35,025 bases of DNA from Anaerolineales bacterium (GCA_014860745.1 JACZJC010000028.1:1-35025); one strand, 5' to 3'; shown: positions 26,403-34,555, counted from the stretch's first letter. The notes: generated from the letters alone by a model not told the origin. A program made the numbers and translations.

Positions 26403-27998
26403 ATGCGTATGATAAACAATCCCACAACTTCACTCCGGAAGATTTTTCAAGACCTGCCGTTTCCTGCCCCGGCGAAAATTCCAGAAACCCAAATCTCGGG
26501 CATAGCGATCGACAGCCGCGCAGTAAAACCGGGCAGTCTTTTCGTTGCCATGAAGGGCGGAACGATGGACGGCCATGATTTCATTCGGAAAGCCATAGAG
26601 AATGGAGCGGCCGCAGTGGCGGGGGATCGGGAGTTCGATGAACTTCCGATCCCATACATCAAACTCGAGAACCCGCGTCAGGCCCTGACCTGGCTGGCTG
26701 CCTCGTTTCACAACTGGCCTGCCCGCAAACTGACAATGATCGGCGTCACCGGCACAGACGGCAAAACCACGACCAGCAATTTGATCTACAAAATACTCAT
26801 TGCCGCGGGGTTCAAGGCAGGGATGATCTCCACGGTCAATGCTGTCATTGGCGATACGGTGCTGGATACGGGATTCCACGTTACCACGCCGGATGCACAC
26901 GACGTGCAAAATTACCTGGCAAAGATGGTTGCCGCTGGCCTGACCCATGTCGTGCTGGAGACCACCTCCCATGGCTGGGCGCAATACCGTGTGGACGCTT
27001 GTGAATTTGATATTGGCGTTGTCACCAATATCACCCACGAGCATTTGGACCAGCATGGAAGTTATGAGAATTATCGCGCTGCCAAGGCAAGGTTATTTTC
27101 AAGCCTCGAGTGGACGAGAGAGAAGCCCCAGGGAAATCCGCGTTTGGGAGTGATCAACCGCGATGACGATAAGTCATTTGCCTTTCTCAATGACCATATC
27201 AAAGTAAACAAAGTCAACTATGGATTGGCGGAGGAGGCGGATGTACATGCGGAGGAAATTGAATATAGTTCTGCGGGAATAAAGTTTACTGCTGTCTCCG
27301 AAGATTTTCGTGTAGACATATTGAGCAATCTGGTTGGAGCTTATAACGTCTCGAACTGTCTCGCCGCGCTGACTGCCACCGTGTACGGCCTTGGCATCGA
27401 TCCCCAGGTTGCCGCGCAGGGTGTCGCCGCGTTGGAGGGCATCCCTGGACGTATGGAAACCATTTCGATGGGACAGAACTTCATTGCAGTTGTGGATTTT
27501 GCCCATACACCCAACGCCTTGAAAGTGGCCTTGGAGGCGGGCAGGAAAATGAGTCGGGGCCGCGTCATTTCTATTTTCGGGTCAGCAGGCCTGAGGGACA
27601 AAGAGAAGCGGCGCATGATGGCGGAGACATCCGCAGAGCTGGCAGATCTCACCGTCTTAACCGCTGAAGATCCCCGCACTGAGTCGCTGGACGGAATCCT
27701 CGAGGAGATGGCGGAGGGGGCGAGGTCGGAAGGCGGGCGGGGAGGCGAGACCTTGTGGCGTGTTCCAGACCGGGGGGAGGCTATCAAATTTGCTCTGCGC
27801 CTTGCAGTGGAGGGAGATATTGTTCTCTCTTGCGGCAAAGGGCATGAGCAGTCGATGTGTTTTGGTGGGACGGAATATCTTTGGGATGACCGTACCGCTA
27901 TGAAAGCGGCGCTTGCCGAGTTCCTGGGTGTGGACGGGCCTGCGATGCCCTACCTTCCTTCGCAGGATAAGAAGGAGGAGGAATGGTTAAAGGGATGA
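26403..27998 (+). CDS. murE: UDP-MurNAc-tripeptide synthetase (MurE-type Mur ligase)
   Basis: The 531-aa enzyme adds the third amino acid to the peptidoglycan stem peptide with ATP. It has the three Mur-ligase domains: UDP-binding N-terminus, central ATPase with GVTGTDGKTTT at about 114-124 and the carbamylated lysine at about K228 (NYRAAKARLF), and a C-terminal amino-acid-binding domain. The substrate motif, DNPR in diaminopimelate enzymes, reads EDPR at about 422-425, so the amino acid cannot be safely predicted; L-ornithine is known in Chloroflexus peptidoglycan. No ribosome site is seen; ATG 26403 or 26409 are both possible. A run of Gly/Arg/Glu-rich sequence after the motif (about 440-450) looks like a family insertion. 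No other mur gene is nearby. Confidence 0.88.
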   Translation: MRMINNPTTSLRKIFQDLPFPAPAKIPETQISGIAIDSRAVKPGSLFVAMKGGTMDGHDFIRKAIENGAAAVAGDREFDELPIPYIKLENPRQALTWLAASFHNWPARKLTMIGVTGTDGKTTTSNLIYKILIAAGFKAGMISTVNAVIGDTVLDTGFHVTTPDAHDVQNYLAKMVAAGLTHVVLETTSHGWAQYRVDACEFDIGVVTNITHEHLDQHGSYENYRAAKARLFSSLEWTREKPQGNPRLGVINRDDDKSFAFLNDHIKVNKVNYGLAEEADVHAEEIEYSSAGIKFTAVSEDFRVDILSNLVGAYNVSNCLAALTATVYGLGIDPQVAAQGVAALEGIPGRMETISMGQNFIAVVDFAHTPNALKVALEAGRKMSRGRVISIFGSAGLRDKEKRRMMAETSAELADLTVLTAEDPRTESLDGILEEMAEGARSEGGRGGETLWRVPDRGEAIKFALRLAVEGDIVLSCGKGHEQSMCFGGTEYLWDDRTAMKAALAEFLGVDGPAMPYLPSQDKKEEEWLKG

Positions 27999-28044
27999 GG
28001 TTTCCTGTGTTTTGGTTTGGATCTGGTTAACGTCCTGCGAGATT

Positions 28045-28506
28045 ATGATTCACTATTTGCACCGCGAGCAGGTCATTCCCGCCGACATTGGACGCGTGTG
28101 GGAATATTTTTCGAACCCGAAGAATCTAAATGAGATCACTCCCGCCGACATGCATTTCCAGATTGTTGCGGGCGGAAACGAGAAAATGTATGAGGGACAG
28201 ATCATCGAATATCGCGTGGAATTCATTCGCGGGGTCCGTTCCCTGTGGTTGACTGAAATCACTCACGCCAGGGAATATGTTTATTTTGTGGATGAACAAC
28301 GCGCCGGCCCGTATCGTTTCTGGCATCATGAACATAAATTCCAGCAGGTGGATGAAGGAATCCATATGACCGATCTTGTCACATACGAGGCACCTTTTGG
28401 GATTTGGGGCGATCTGGTGACCATCCTTTGGATCAGAAGAAAGCTCGAGGCCATATTTGATTTTCGCCGCCGCAAAATTGCAGAACTTTTTGGAGAATCA
28501 AGATGA
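28045..28506 (+). CDS. SRPBCC-family ligand-binding protein
   Basis: The 153-aa protein has the pattern of the SRPBCC (START/polyketide-cyclase-like) fold: an early strand with REQVIPADIGRVWEYFSNP, a central GxIIEYRVEF strand and a long C-terminal helix. Such proteins bind hydrophobic ligands; the ligand is not known here. The ATG at 28045 gives the normal N-terminus; an in-frame start at 28012 would add 11 residues without a ribosome site. The stop overlaps the next start (ATGA), so it is coupled to the acetyltransferase. Confidence 0.72.
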   Translation: MIHYLHREQVIPADIGRVWEYFSNPKNLNEITPADMHFQIVAGGNEKMYEGQIIEYRVEFIRGVRSLWLTEITHAREYVYFVDEQRAGPYRFWHHEHKFQQVDEGIHMTDLVTYEAPFGIWGDLVTILWIRRKLEAIFDFRRRKIAELFGESR

Positions 28507-29105
28507 CAGACTGGGTATCCCCAATCACCCTGACAGGAAAACATGTTCGCCTAGAGCCGATGACCGAAGCGAATATCGCTGGCCTGGCTGAAATTGGCAT
28601 CGGCCAAAACTTTTGGGATTTTATGTTGTACGGGGAGATCAAAACTGAATCGGATATGCGGAACTGGGTGCTGGACATTCTCAGCCGCGCCGCAAAAGGG
28701 ACGGATCTGCCTTTTGTGGCGATCCACCTCGCTTCGGGACGTGTGGCGGGAGCAACCCGTTACCTGAATATCATGCCCAAAGACCGAGGCTTGGAGATCG
28801 GCGGCACATGGTATGGTCTTGATTTCCAGCGCACTCCGGTAAACACGGAGTGCAAATTCCTGCTGTTGACCCACGCCTTCGAGACCTTGAAGTGCTTCCG
28901 CGTGCAGTTGAAAACAGATGCGCGGAATGAGCGTTCGCAAAAAGCCATCGAACGGATCGGCGCTACGAAGGAAGGCATTCTTCGCAATCATATGATTTTG
29001 CCCGATGGCAGGCTCCGCGATTCCGTCTTTTACAGTATTTTGGATTCGGAGTGGGCGGAGGTGAAGCGGAATCTGGAAGTGTTGATGGCGAAGTACGATG
29101 TATAA
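28503..29105 (+). CDS. GNAT-family N-acetyltransferase, RimJ/RimL-like
   Basis: The 200-aa protein begins with LTGKHVRLEPM, the start of the RimJ/RimL-type acetyltransferase domain, and has the RNERSQKAIERIGATKEG segment that forms the last acetyl-CoA-binding helix and strand. It would acetylate an amine of a protein or small molecule; the target is unknown. It overlaps the SRPBCC gene by 4 nt and is the last + strand gene in the window. Confidence 0.85.
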   Translation: MTDWVSPITLTGKHVRLEPMTEANIAGLAEIGIGQNFWDFMLYGEIKTESDMRNWVLDILSRAAKGTDLPFVAIHLASGRVAGATRYLNIMPKDRGLEIGGTWYGLDFQRTPVNTECKFLLLTHAFETLKCFRVQLKTDARNERSQKAIERIGATKEGILRNHMILPDGRLRDSVFYSILDSEWAEVKRNLEVLMAKYDV

Positions 29106-29332
29106 ATCTTTCAGAAATTAAATGTTGAAAAAAGCATACAGGCAAATGTAAGCTTTCGATCTATCTTCGTGGGGATTTTGAATCTTTCTTTTGGTGTATG
29201 GCCAGTTTTTGTAGAGTTGTTCGGCGGCACTTGTTGCTGGAGTCAATCCCTTTCCAAGGGAATGATGAATTCTCCCGGAGGGATTGGCTCCCACTTGCCA
29301 TCGATCCATTGACGTGAATACTCAAAGTCAAT
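29106..29332. other. Convergent intergenic region at the strand switch
   Basis: This 227-nt region lies between the last + strand gene and the first - strand gene. It is A+T-richer than the left part. It holds a 13-bp inverted repeat (29239-29251 with 29279-29291, one G-T pair) and an inner CCCTT/AAGGG hairpin at 29248-29260. No T-tract terminator was found on either strand. A 27-30-codon open stretch in frame beyond the methyltransferase stop is noted elsewhere. Confidence 0.5.
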
Positions 29333-29959
29333 TTACACTGGAAGACGCTCTATACAAGCACAGGTTGCTGGCACGGGAGGAGCGATTTGACTCAGGAATT
29401 CTACCGTTTGAATTTCTTTAATACGCCATCCTTTTTCAACCGTAAAACGTGTTTGTAATTCATCAATTGAAATTTGGCGGGGTACATTAGGTACTGGAAA
29501 TTCGATTGCAAACTCATGCAAATAATAACAACCATGTGGTTTCAAGATTGAGGCAACTTCATTAATTAATTGCTCGCATTGGTCTGGATTAAATAAATGA
29601 TAAAAGCCTGAATCAAAAACCGCTCCAAATTTTTCTTGCAGTAAAGAGGGTTTTAAAGCATCAGCCACTTGAAAACTTATTGATAGGGCAGTTTCATTGG
29701 GAAGGGCGGCAACTTTGTCTTGGGCGTTCCTGATGGCAGATTCAACAAAATCAATGCCAATAACTTGATGCCCCAACATCGCTAAATAAATGGCAAGGTC
29801 GCCGGAACCGCAGCCAAGATCCAAAATCGGATTTGCGGGCGGACATTTTTCAATAAGAGCAGCCATAGCAGGCTGAGGTGCGCCAATATCCCAAGGCGCA
29901 ATATTCTGATACACGGAATTGAAAAAATTAAGCGGGTCAGAACCAAATCTACTCACCAT
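29333..29959 (-). CDS. Class I SAM-dependent methyltransferase
   Basis: The 208-aa protein has motif I LDLGCGSGD (46-54) and the acidic residue after strand 2 (GIDF, D70), both in the expected places for a Rossmann-type methyltransferase that uses S-adenosylmethionine. The N-terminal YQNIAPWDIGAPQPAM segment resembles thiopurine/tellurite-type methyltransferases, but the substrate is not clear. The ATG at 29959 is chosen because GGAGA lies 6 nt upstream; an in-frame TTG at 30019 starts inside the neighbouring inverted repeat. The base composition is A+T-richer than the left part of the window. Confidence 0.82.
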   Translation of the reverse strand: MVSRFGSDPLNFFNSVYQNIAPWDIGAPQPAMAALIEKCPPANPILDLGCGSGDLAIYLAMLGHQVIGIDFVESAIRNAQDKVAALPNETALSISFQVADALKPSLLQEKFGAVFDSGFYHLFNPDQCEQLINEVASILKPHGCYYLHEFAIEFPVPNVPRQISIDELQTRFTVEKGWRIKEIQTVEFLSQIAPPVPATCACIERLPV

Positions 29960-30013
29960 AAATCTCCAGAAGGGGTGCACGCTTCGGTAGCCTGCTGTTA
30001 ATTGATTAATATT

Positions 30014-30048
30014 CTCCAAAATAGAGACGCGAAGACTCTATTTTGGAG
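30014..30048. repeat. Perfect 13-bp inverted repeat upstream of the methyltransferase
   Basis: CTCCAAAATAGAG (30014-30026) and its exact complement (30036-30048) enclose a 9-nt loop. It lies between the lipoprotein stop and the methyltransferase start on the - strand. No T-tract follows on either strand. A protein-binding site or RNA hairpin are both possible. Confidence 0.6.
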
Positions 30049-30109
30049 CACAATCATCTCCATCACCAGTGATTAAGCCCAACTGCGTGACTCTCCCATA
30101 GATCTTCTC

Positions 30110-30697
30110 TCAAAGGTCAGGTGAAGCTAGTATAGGATTTTGGTTTCCATCTATGAACTCTATGATCGTAAAATTGACACCTTGAGCAGACCAGGTAAAA
30201 AAGCGCTCTTTGCGCGTATAAGAAATTGAATTCTTACCATTTTCGCCGCCTTCGTGTACGGGGTAACTACTCTCGGAGCTGCTTGCAATATAGCCATGGA
30301 AACATTCAAAGCCCAATCGATCTCCACTAAGCCGAAAACTTATATAGATTGTATTTTTATTCTCTCGATCTGTATATGAGCATTCGAATTGAGCCTCTGT
30401 CGCATTTACCATAACAATTGACGACCACCCGTATTCTTGGCAGGGAAGATCGGCTGATACTTTCAGCAGGATACCTCCCAGCCGTGCGCTCTCAGCCGAG
30501 GGTGTTAACAATGCAGGATTTAGAGACTGTGTTGGTGATATGGTGAGAGTATCTATGTTTGTCGGATTCATCGACGGCGAATGGGCAGGAGTGTCAATCA
30601 CTATCGGGCTCACTGGCGATGCAGGTCTGGGCGTACATGCTGTTATCACGAACGCCAATAGCAGGAGCGGAAATAGTAAATTGTTTTTTCTACTCAA
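30110..30697 (-). CDS. Lipoprotein of unknown function
   Basis: The 195-aa protein begins with a basic N-terminus, a hydrophobic signal (about 8-20) and the lipobox ITAC, so it should be a lipid-anchored protein outside the membrane. The next 60 residues are rich in Pro, Ser and Thr, a typical linker, and the rest is a beta-rich domain with several cysteines. No family is recognised. The TTG at 30697 gives the best signal peptide and overlaps the stop of the upstream gene; an ATG at 30769 would place about 25 extra residues before the signal. Confidence 0.6.
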   Translation of the reverse strand: MSRKNNLLFPLLLLAFVITACTPRPASPVSPIVIDTPAHSPSMNPTNIDTLTISPTQSLNPALLTPSAESARLGGILLKVSADLPCQEYGWSSIVMVNATEAQFECSYTDRENKNTIYISFRLSGDRLGFECFHGYIASSSESSYPVHEGGENGKNSISYTRKERFFTWSAQGVNFTIIEFIDGNQNPILASPDL

Positions 30698-31220
30698 TTT
30701 TTCTATGAAACCATGGAATGAACATTGATACTTTTTTTCGATATTCTTCATATTGATTTCCAAAATCATTCAATAATCTTTTTTCTTCCATTTTCACAAC
30801 AACAGTCAACATAAAAGCAAAAAGCGCACCGACTAACACAACAGAGATTATTGAATTAATAATTAGTGCAAAAGCAAGATACATCAATAAAGTTCCAAAT
30901 AACATGGGATTTCTTGTGTATTTATATGGTCCTGATACAACGAGATTCTTTGTTTTTGGACTTATTTCTATATTTCCTATTTCTACAGGACCACCCTGTC
31001 CAATAGTGTTTTGAACAATCATCGACCAAATTCCATATAATAATCCTACAGCAAGCAATATTATGATAATAACCCATCTTATTAGCGTATTCTGGATAAT
31101 TTCTAATCTATACACATTGTCAAGTAACGAAGTAATTGTATAAATAATTGAAGGTGCTAATACAATAACGAGCAATCCACCTACAATATATCCTGCTATC
31201 ATTCTTTTATCTTCATTCAC
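30690..31220 (-). CDS. Isoprenylcysteine methyltransferase-like membrane protein
   Basis: The 176-aa protein has about five membrane helices and the C-terminal signature of the ICMT/phospholipid-methyltransferase family: GPYKYTRNPMLFG, then EEKRLLNDFGNQYEEYRKKV. The family methylates protein cysteines or lipids using S-adenosylmethionine; the bacterial substrates are mostly unknown. The GTG at 31220 follows AAAGGAGG. It overlaps the lipoprotein gene by 8 nt, so the pair is probably coupled. Its strong A+T bias differs from the left part of the window and suggests transfer. Confidence 0.82.
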   Translation of the reverse strand: MNEDKRMIAGYIVGGLLVIVLAPSIIYTITSLLDNVYRLEIIQNTLIRWVIIIILLAVGLLYGIWSMIVQNTIGQGGPVEIGNIEISPKTKNLVVSGPYKYTRNPMLFGTLLMYLAFALIINSIISVVLVGALFAFMLTVVVKMEEKRLLNDFGNQYEEYRKKVSMFIPWFHRKIE

Positions 31221-31314
31221 GAATACCTCCTTTCAAGTTGTTTTAGAATCTTATCATTTTATACAGCCCACCAATACGACGGGCTGCTGAACTGAAAAAA
31301 TCCTGAATAATGCC

Positions 31315-31393
31315 GCCGAACGGGCTTGTGCCCCGAAGGGGTATCGCGTCTGCGGAGCATCCCCCAAAAGGGGACTTTGGCGTTGGGTTAGGC
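31315..31393 (-). repeat. attC-like palindromic element A
   Basis: On the - strand the element starts with GCCTAAC (31393-31387) and ends with GTTCGGC (31321-31315), about 79 nt in all. The two heptamers are nearly complementary, and the inside holds a CCCC-TTTT-GGGG hairpin. The left part is almost identical over about 37 nt to element B. It lies directly downstream of the lipoprotein gene at 31453-32148. The layout matches integron attC sites, but this is by eye only. Confidence 0.45.
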
Positions 31394-31452
31394 GCATTTT
31401 GCTGGAACGGTTCGAAGATCATCCGCCAAAGCATATAGGCGTCCGTACGAAG

Positions 31453-32148
31453 TTAATCCACACATAGATCGTCAAGGTACGGGTCTCTGAAGATTTGCCT
31501 GCTGCTTCGTTCCTCGATATTTCCCTCAACAGATACGTGGACATCCACTTCGGAAACCCAGTGCGGACCACAGCCAAATGCTTGATCATGGAATAAATGG
31601 ACGAGGTAACCGTCTGTATCGGGAGTGACGTAAGTATCTTCAATCGTGTCAACTTCGTACTTGTAAACAGGGTCATATTGGATGCCGTAAGATGCCGACA
31701 GATTTTTTACGGCCAACACATAACTCAGGGATTCATCAGGGGACTCAATGGGCGCAAACAGCTTCCGCAAATCTTCTTCAGTCCTGAGTAATACGAATTC
31801 GCCGTTTTGATAAACGATATAGCGGATGTAACTTCCAAACAAACCGCCGGTGTAGTAGAAGAATTGTCCGTTTTCGATTACTGCTTCCAGTTCTTCTGTT
31901 CCCTCGCCCGGTATGTATTGATTCGCACAAATGGCGATCGGATAGGACGGTTCCAACCCGCCGATTAAGTTCGACGGTGCCTGGATTTCATCACAACCAA
32001 AATTGGCTAAGAGGATATCATCGGAAAAAACATCCATGGAGACAGCAAGGTTTGGCGGAGCATGATTAATAAATTCTGGCTTAGTCTGGCAAGCCGAGAG
32101 GGAAATCAGCAACCAGATTGACAGCCATAAGTTCGTTTTGGTTTTCAT
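31453..32148 (-). CDS. Lipoprotein of unknown function
   Basis: The 231-aa protein has a signal peptide with the lipobox LSAC (cysteine at about 20) after a basic start (MKTKTNLW), so it should be a surface lipoprotein. The mature part is acidic and beta-rich with a few cysteines (GCDE, GCGPHW). No family is recognised. The ATG at 32148 has AGAGGA upstream; the open frame continues 42 codons further into element B, which is not expected to be coding. It is flanked on both sides by attC-like elements A and B. Confidence 0.6.
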   Translation of the reverse strand: MKTKTNLWLSIWLLISLSACQTKPEFINHAPPNLAVSMDVFSDDILLANFGCDEIQAPSNLIGGLEPSYPIAICANQYIPGEGTEELEAVIENGQFFYYTGGLFGSYIRYIVYQNGEFVLLRTEEDLRKLFAPIESPDESLSYVLAVKNLSASYGIQYDPVYKYEVDTIEDTYVTPDTDGYLVHLFHDQAFGCGPHWVSEVDVHVSVEGNIEERSSRQIFRDPYLDDLCVD

Positions 32149-32172
32149 ATTTCCTCTTCTTTGTTCTGTAGC

Positions 32173-32249
32173 GCCTAACACTTGCGTTCGCACATCGTCC
32201 TCGTAGGGGGAAGCATCCCCTAAAAGGGGACTTTGGCGCTGGGGCGGGC
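32173..32249 (-). repeat. attC-like palindromic element B
   Basis: On the - strand the element runs from GCCCGCC (32249-32243) to a perfect GTTAGGC (32179-32173), 77 nt, with a CCCCTTTTAGGGG hairpin inside. It shares about 37 nt with element A and its end with element C. It lies between the peroxiredoxin gene and the start of the next lipoprotein gene. Confidence 0.45.
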
Positions 32250-32276
32250 GCTTCGACACACTTCGTGTCAGCACAA

Positions 32277-32315
32277 GCGTGGACTCTGCTTGGGAGCAGA
32301 AAAAACTCGAAGCCA
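32277..32315. repeat. Dispersed repeat, partial copy 1
   Basis: This stretch begins GCGTGGACTC, contains the CTGCT-TGGG-AGCAG hairpin and matches the first 38 nt of the repeats at 32410 and 34639. It stops where the inverted repeat at 32321 begins, as if another element had been inserted or lost here. Confidence 0.55.
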
Positions 32316-32320
32316 GTCTT

Positions 32321-32387
32321 CCCTCTCCAAATACGACCTGTACACTCTATGTCCTGACCCAAATTTCAATGTCGTATTTGGGGAGGG
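32321..32387. repeat. Long inverted repeat with 17-bp arms
   Basis: The arms at 32321-32337 and 32371-32387 are complementary except at one position and enclose 33 nt. The short size, lack of a coding gene and place within another repeat suggest a small mobile-element remnant or a stable RNA hairpin. Confidence 0.55.
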
Positions 32388-32409
32388 TGTCCAAAGGATG
32401 GGAGGGGCT

Positions 32410-32478
32410 GCGTGGACTCTGCTTGGGAGCAGTATAAACTCGAAACCACGCTGCGCGAAATGCTTGGCTGCGAAGCGT
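32410..32478. repeat. Dispersed repeat, copy 2
   Basis: About 68 nt starting GCGTGGACTC and ending GCGAAGCG match the copy at 34639-34712 with about nine differences by eye. It holds a CTGCT-TGGG-AGCAG hairpin and a degenerate larger palindrome. Confidence 0.6.
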
Positions 32479-32543
32479 GCCGCACGCCGCTAAGAGGCAG
32501 TCCCCAGGGTTAAGTGTATGGCTTTGTTAGCGGCTCTTTGTCT

Positions 32544-33221
32544 TTAGGCTTTCCCGTTTTCTGCAATAGCCTCTTTGATAGCGGCGATGTGCACCAAAGG
32601 ATTGGGAAAGTCTTCGCAATATTGCCAACGATAGGTGAGACGAATAATCCCGCTACGATCTACAACAAATTCACTTGGCATTAGCCAGGGGTTATCTACT
32701 ATTGGACGATCTGCTTCCCTGCGCGTTTGCGCCAACTTAACGCCTGCATCATAATCGCAAAGTAAGAATTCTTCTGGTGCGTCAAAAAATATCTGGGATG
32801 GCTTGCCTTCCAAACACCCATATTTTCGATAAGCAAGTTCTTCGGGGTCACATAAAATAGGACAAGGTACGCCGTACTTTTGGGCGTATAAGGCAGCGCG
32901 TTCCGGCTCGCCTTGACCAATAACAACTATTTTTGCGCCTGCTGAAACATAATCGGTATACTCATTTTGTAGGCGTTGAGCGCGATCCATGCCACAGCCA
33001 CAACCAAATTGACGCCAGAATAATATCAGCGCAGGTTGTTCGCGCCAGAAATCACTTAAACGAACGGACGCGCCAGACGAGTCGAGCATTTCAAAATCGG
33101 GAGCGGTATCGCCAACTTGAGGCGGTATCTCTGTCCAACGTAAACGTGTTGGTCCTTGTTTATAATGCTCCATCCATTCCTGTTCGGCAGACTTAATTTG
33201 CGACTCTAAATTTGATGACAT
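32544..33221 (-). CDS. Peroxiredoxin-like AhpC/TSA-family protein
   Basis: The 225-aa protein has the thioredoxin-fold pattern of redoxins: GDTAPDFEMLDSSG at about 37-50 and the active-site strand LILFWRQFGCGCGMDR (66-80) with C74 and C76. The CGC spacing differs from the TxxC and CxxC sites of ordinary peroxiredoxins. Later cysteines (VPCPILCDPEE and KYGCLEG) could act in disulphide exchange. It probably reduces peroxides or other oxidants in the cytosol. AGGAG is 7 nt before the ATG and overlaps the stop of the dsrE-like gene, so the two form one operon. Confidence 0.8.
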   Translation of the reverse strand: MSSNLESQIKSAEQEWMEHYKQGPTRLRWTEIPPQVGDTAPDFEMLDSSGASVRLSDFWREQPALILFWRQFGCGCGMDRAQRLQNEYTDYVSAGAKIVVIGQGEPERAALYAQKYGVPCPILCDPEELAYRKYGCLEGKPSQIFFDAPEEFLLCDYDAGVKLAQTRREADRPIVDNPWLMPSEFVVDRSGIIRLTYRWQYCEDFPNPLVHIAAIKEAIAENGKA

Positions 33222-33230
33222 GATTTTCTC

Positions 33231-33593
33231 CTAATATGTAAACATGCGGTCATGGTCTAACGACAAGCGAATGAGAACATTCGGCAGGGCAAACTCTGCG
33301 GGTTTACCACTCAAATCCGAATCTGTTACACCACGACCTTTGCTAGACATGCCCGATATATAGAATTTCCCGCCACCTGTAACGATGGCATCATAATGTT
33401 CACGTAATTTGCCTGTACCAAGCCCCACTAAGTTATCAAGAACAGCGTCACGGATTAATTGAACTGCGTCTCCCGCGAGAAAGAGCGAAACAGTATGTCC
33501 CTCATCAGCGGCGCTTTTAGCCACCAAAAATGCTAAAGTTGCACGAGTAGGGTTTTCGGGACCATTTGTTACATGAACCAGTATTTTTGCCAT
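33231..33593 (-). CDS. DsrE-family protein without the family cysteine
   Basis: The 120-aa protein has the DsrE/F-like pattern: an N-terminal strand with TNGPENPTRA, a central GDAV segment and the C-terminal GGKFYISGMSSKGRG block. In sulphur-relay members this last block carries a reactive cysteine; here S80 stands in its place, and the protein has no cysteine at all. So sulphur transfer is unlikely and a binding or regulatory role is more probable. AAGGAG precedes the ATG, and the peroxiredoxin gene follows after 9 nt. Confidence 0.8.
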   Translation of the reverse strand: MAKILVHVTNGPENPTRATLAFLVAKSAADEGHTVSLFLAGDAVQLIRDAVLDNLVGLGTGKLREHYDAIVTGGGKFYISGMSSKGRGVTDSDLSGKPAEFALPNVLIRLSLDHDRMFTY

Positions 33594-33625
33594 CGTCGTC
33601 TCCTTATTAATAAGATTTGGATAAT

Positions 33626-33655
33626 ATTGTACTTGCTGTGGAAGGAACTGCCCAA
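33626..33655 (-). promoter_or_regulatory. Promoter of the dsrE-like/peroxiredoxin operon
   Basis: On the - strand TTGGGC (33655-33650) and TACAAT (33631-33626) are 18 nt apart. The start site would be near 33619, about 26 nt before the ATG at 33593. Confidence 0.4.
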
Positions 33656-33670
33656 TGGCTGCGCGCTGTG

Positions 33671-34555
33671 TTAGCCCGCTTTTCGCTCACCAGATTCTCG
33701 GAACAGCACAACACGCTTCTCTGTTCCCTTGGCCTTATACATTGCTGTATCGGCATTTTTGAAAAGAACATCAGCCGTATCTCCATCTGCGGGGTAAATG
33801 GCAATACCAATACTGGCTCTTATGGAAAAAGCAATCCCATTAAACTTGCAGGCTTCGGCAATCCGATTGATCATCTTCTCTGCAAGGCGAGTCACGTCCG
33901 CTTCTTGCTTGACTTCCAACAACAGGCATACAAATTCGTCGCCTCCCCAGCGGCTGACTATGTCTTCATCGCGTACAAAAGACTTTAAACGATCTGCCAC
34001 CATCTGCAGCACCTGATCCCCCAGATCATGACCATAGGAATCGTTGATATTCTTGAATTTATCGATGTCAATAAATAGGACGGCGAGTCCCCAGCCGTGC
34101 CGTTGTGCCTGGATCAACCCCTGGTCGAGACTCTGTTCAAATGAGACACGGTTGGGAAGGCCCGTGTGTCCATCCTGAAGCGCATTTTGTTGCGCTTCTT
34201 CCGCTTTTACCTGGGCTTTTGATAGATCGTCGTGCGCTTCGGCCAGGTCGGTTTTCGTATTAGCGAGTTCAGTTTCGATGGCTATTCGCTCAGCCATTTC
34301 TTCGGCGAGTTTGACGTTAACCAGCTTCAAATCGTCTGCGGCTTTTGCAACCTTCTGTTCGACATCTTCATTCTGAGCGAGAGCCTCTTTCTTAACCTGA
34401 ACAGGGGCCTTTTTTTGCTTCAGAACTTTATTTACCGATGTGAGTTTACTGGCAGCCTTCTTGACAGTTTCTTTGATCTTCTCATTTTTCTTAAGCACCT
34501 GTTTAAGCGGAGCTTTTTTGGTGGATACGGTTTTTTTTATATTTTTTGATTTCAT
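33671..34555 (-). CDS. Diguanylate cyclase with Lys-rich coiled-coil N-terminus
   Basis: The 294-aa protein ends in a GGDEF domain (about 125-290) with the intact active motif GGDEF (204-208), the metal site FIDIDKFK (161-168) and the allosteric I-site RDED (195-198) five residues before the motif. It should make cyclic di-GMP and be inhibited by it. The first 60 residues are very rich in Lys/Ala/Val like histone H1 tails and are followed by an Ala/Glu coiled coil (about 62-125), not a usual sensor domain. No membrane segment is seen. ATG 34555 is the chosen start; ATG 34573 is an alternative. Element C lies just upstream. Confidence 0.88.
   Translation of the reverse strand: MKSKNIKKTVSTKKAPLKQVLKKNEKIKETVKKAASKLTSVNKVLKQKKAPVQVKKEALAQNEDVEQKVAKAADDLKLVNVKLAEEMAERIAIETELANTKTDLAEAHDDLSKAQVKAEEAQQNALQDGHTGLPNRVSFEQSLDQGLIQAQRHGWGLAVLFIDIDKFKNINDSYGHDLGDQVLQMVADRLKSFVRDEDIVSRWGGDEFVCLLLEVKQEADVTRLAEKMINRIAEACKFNGIAFSIRASIGIAIYPADGDTADVLFKNADTAMYKAKGTEKRVVLFRESGERKAG

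Noticed and set aside
29240-29332. About 29 open codons in frame after the methyltransferase stop
   Set aside because: The methyltransferase already has a natural C-terminus, and a stretch this short can occur by chance; stop read-through has no support.
32149-32274. N-terminal extension of the lipoprotein into the attC-like element B
   Set aside because: It would bury the signal peptide 42 residues inside the protein, whereas the ATG at 32148 has a ribosome site and a proper lipoprotein signal.
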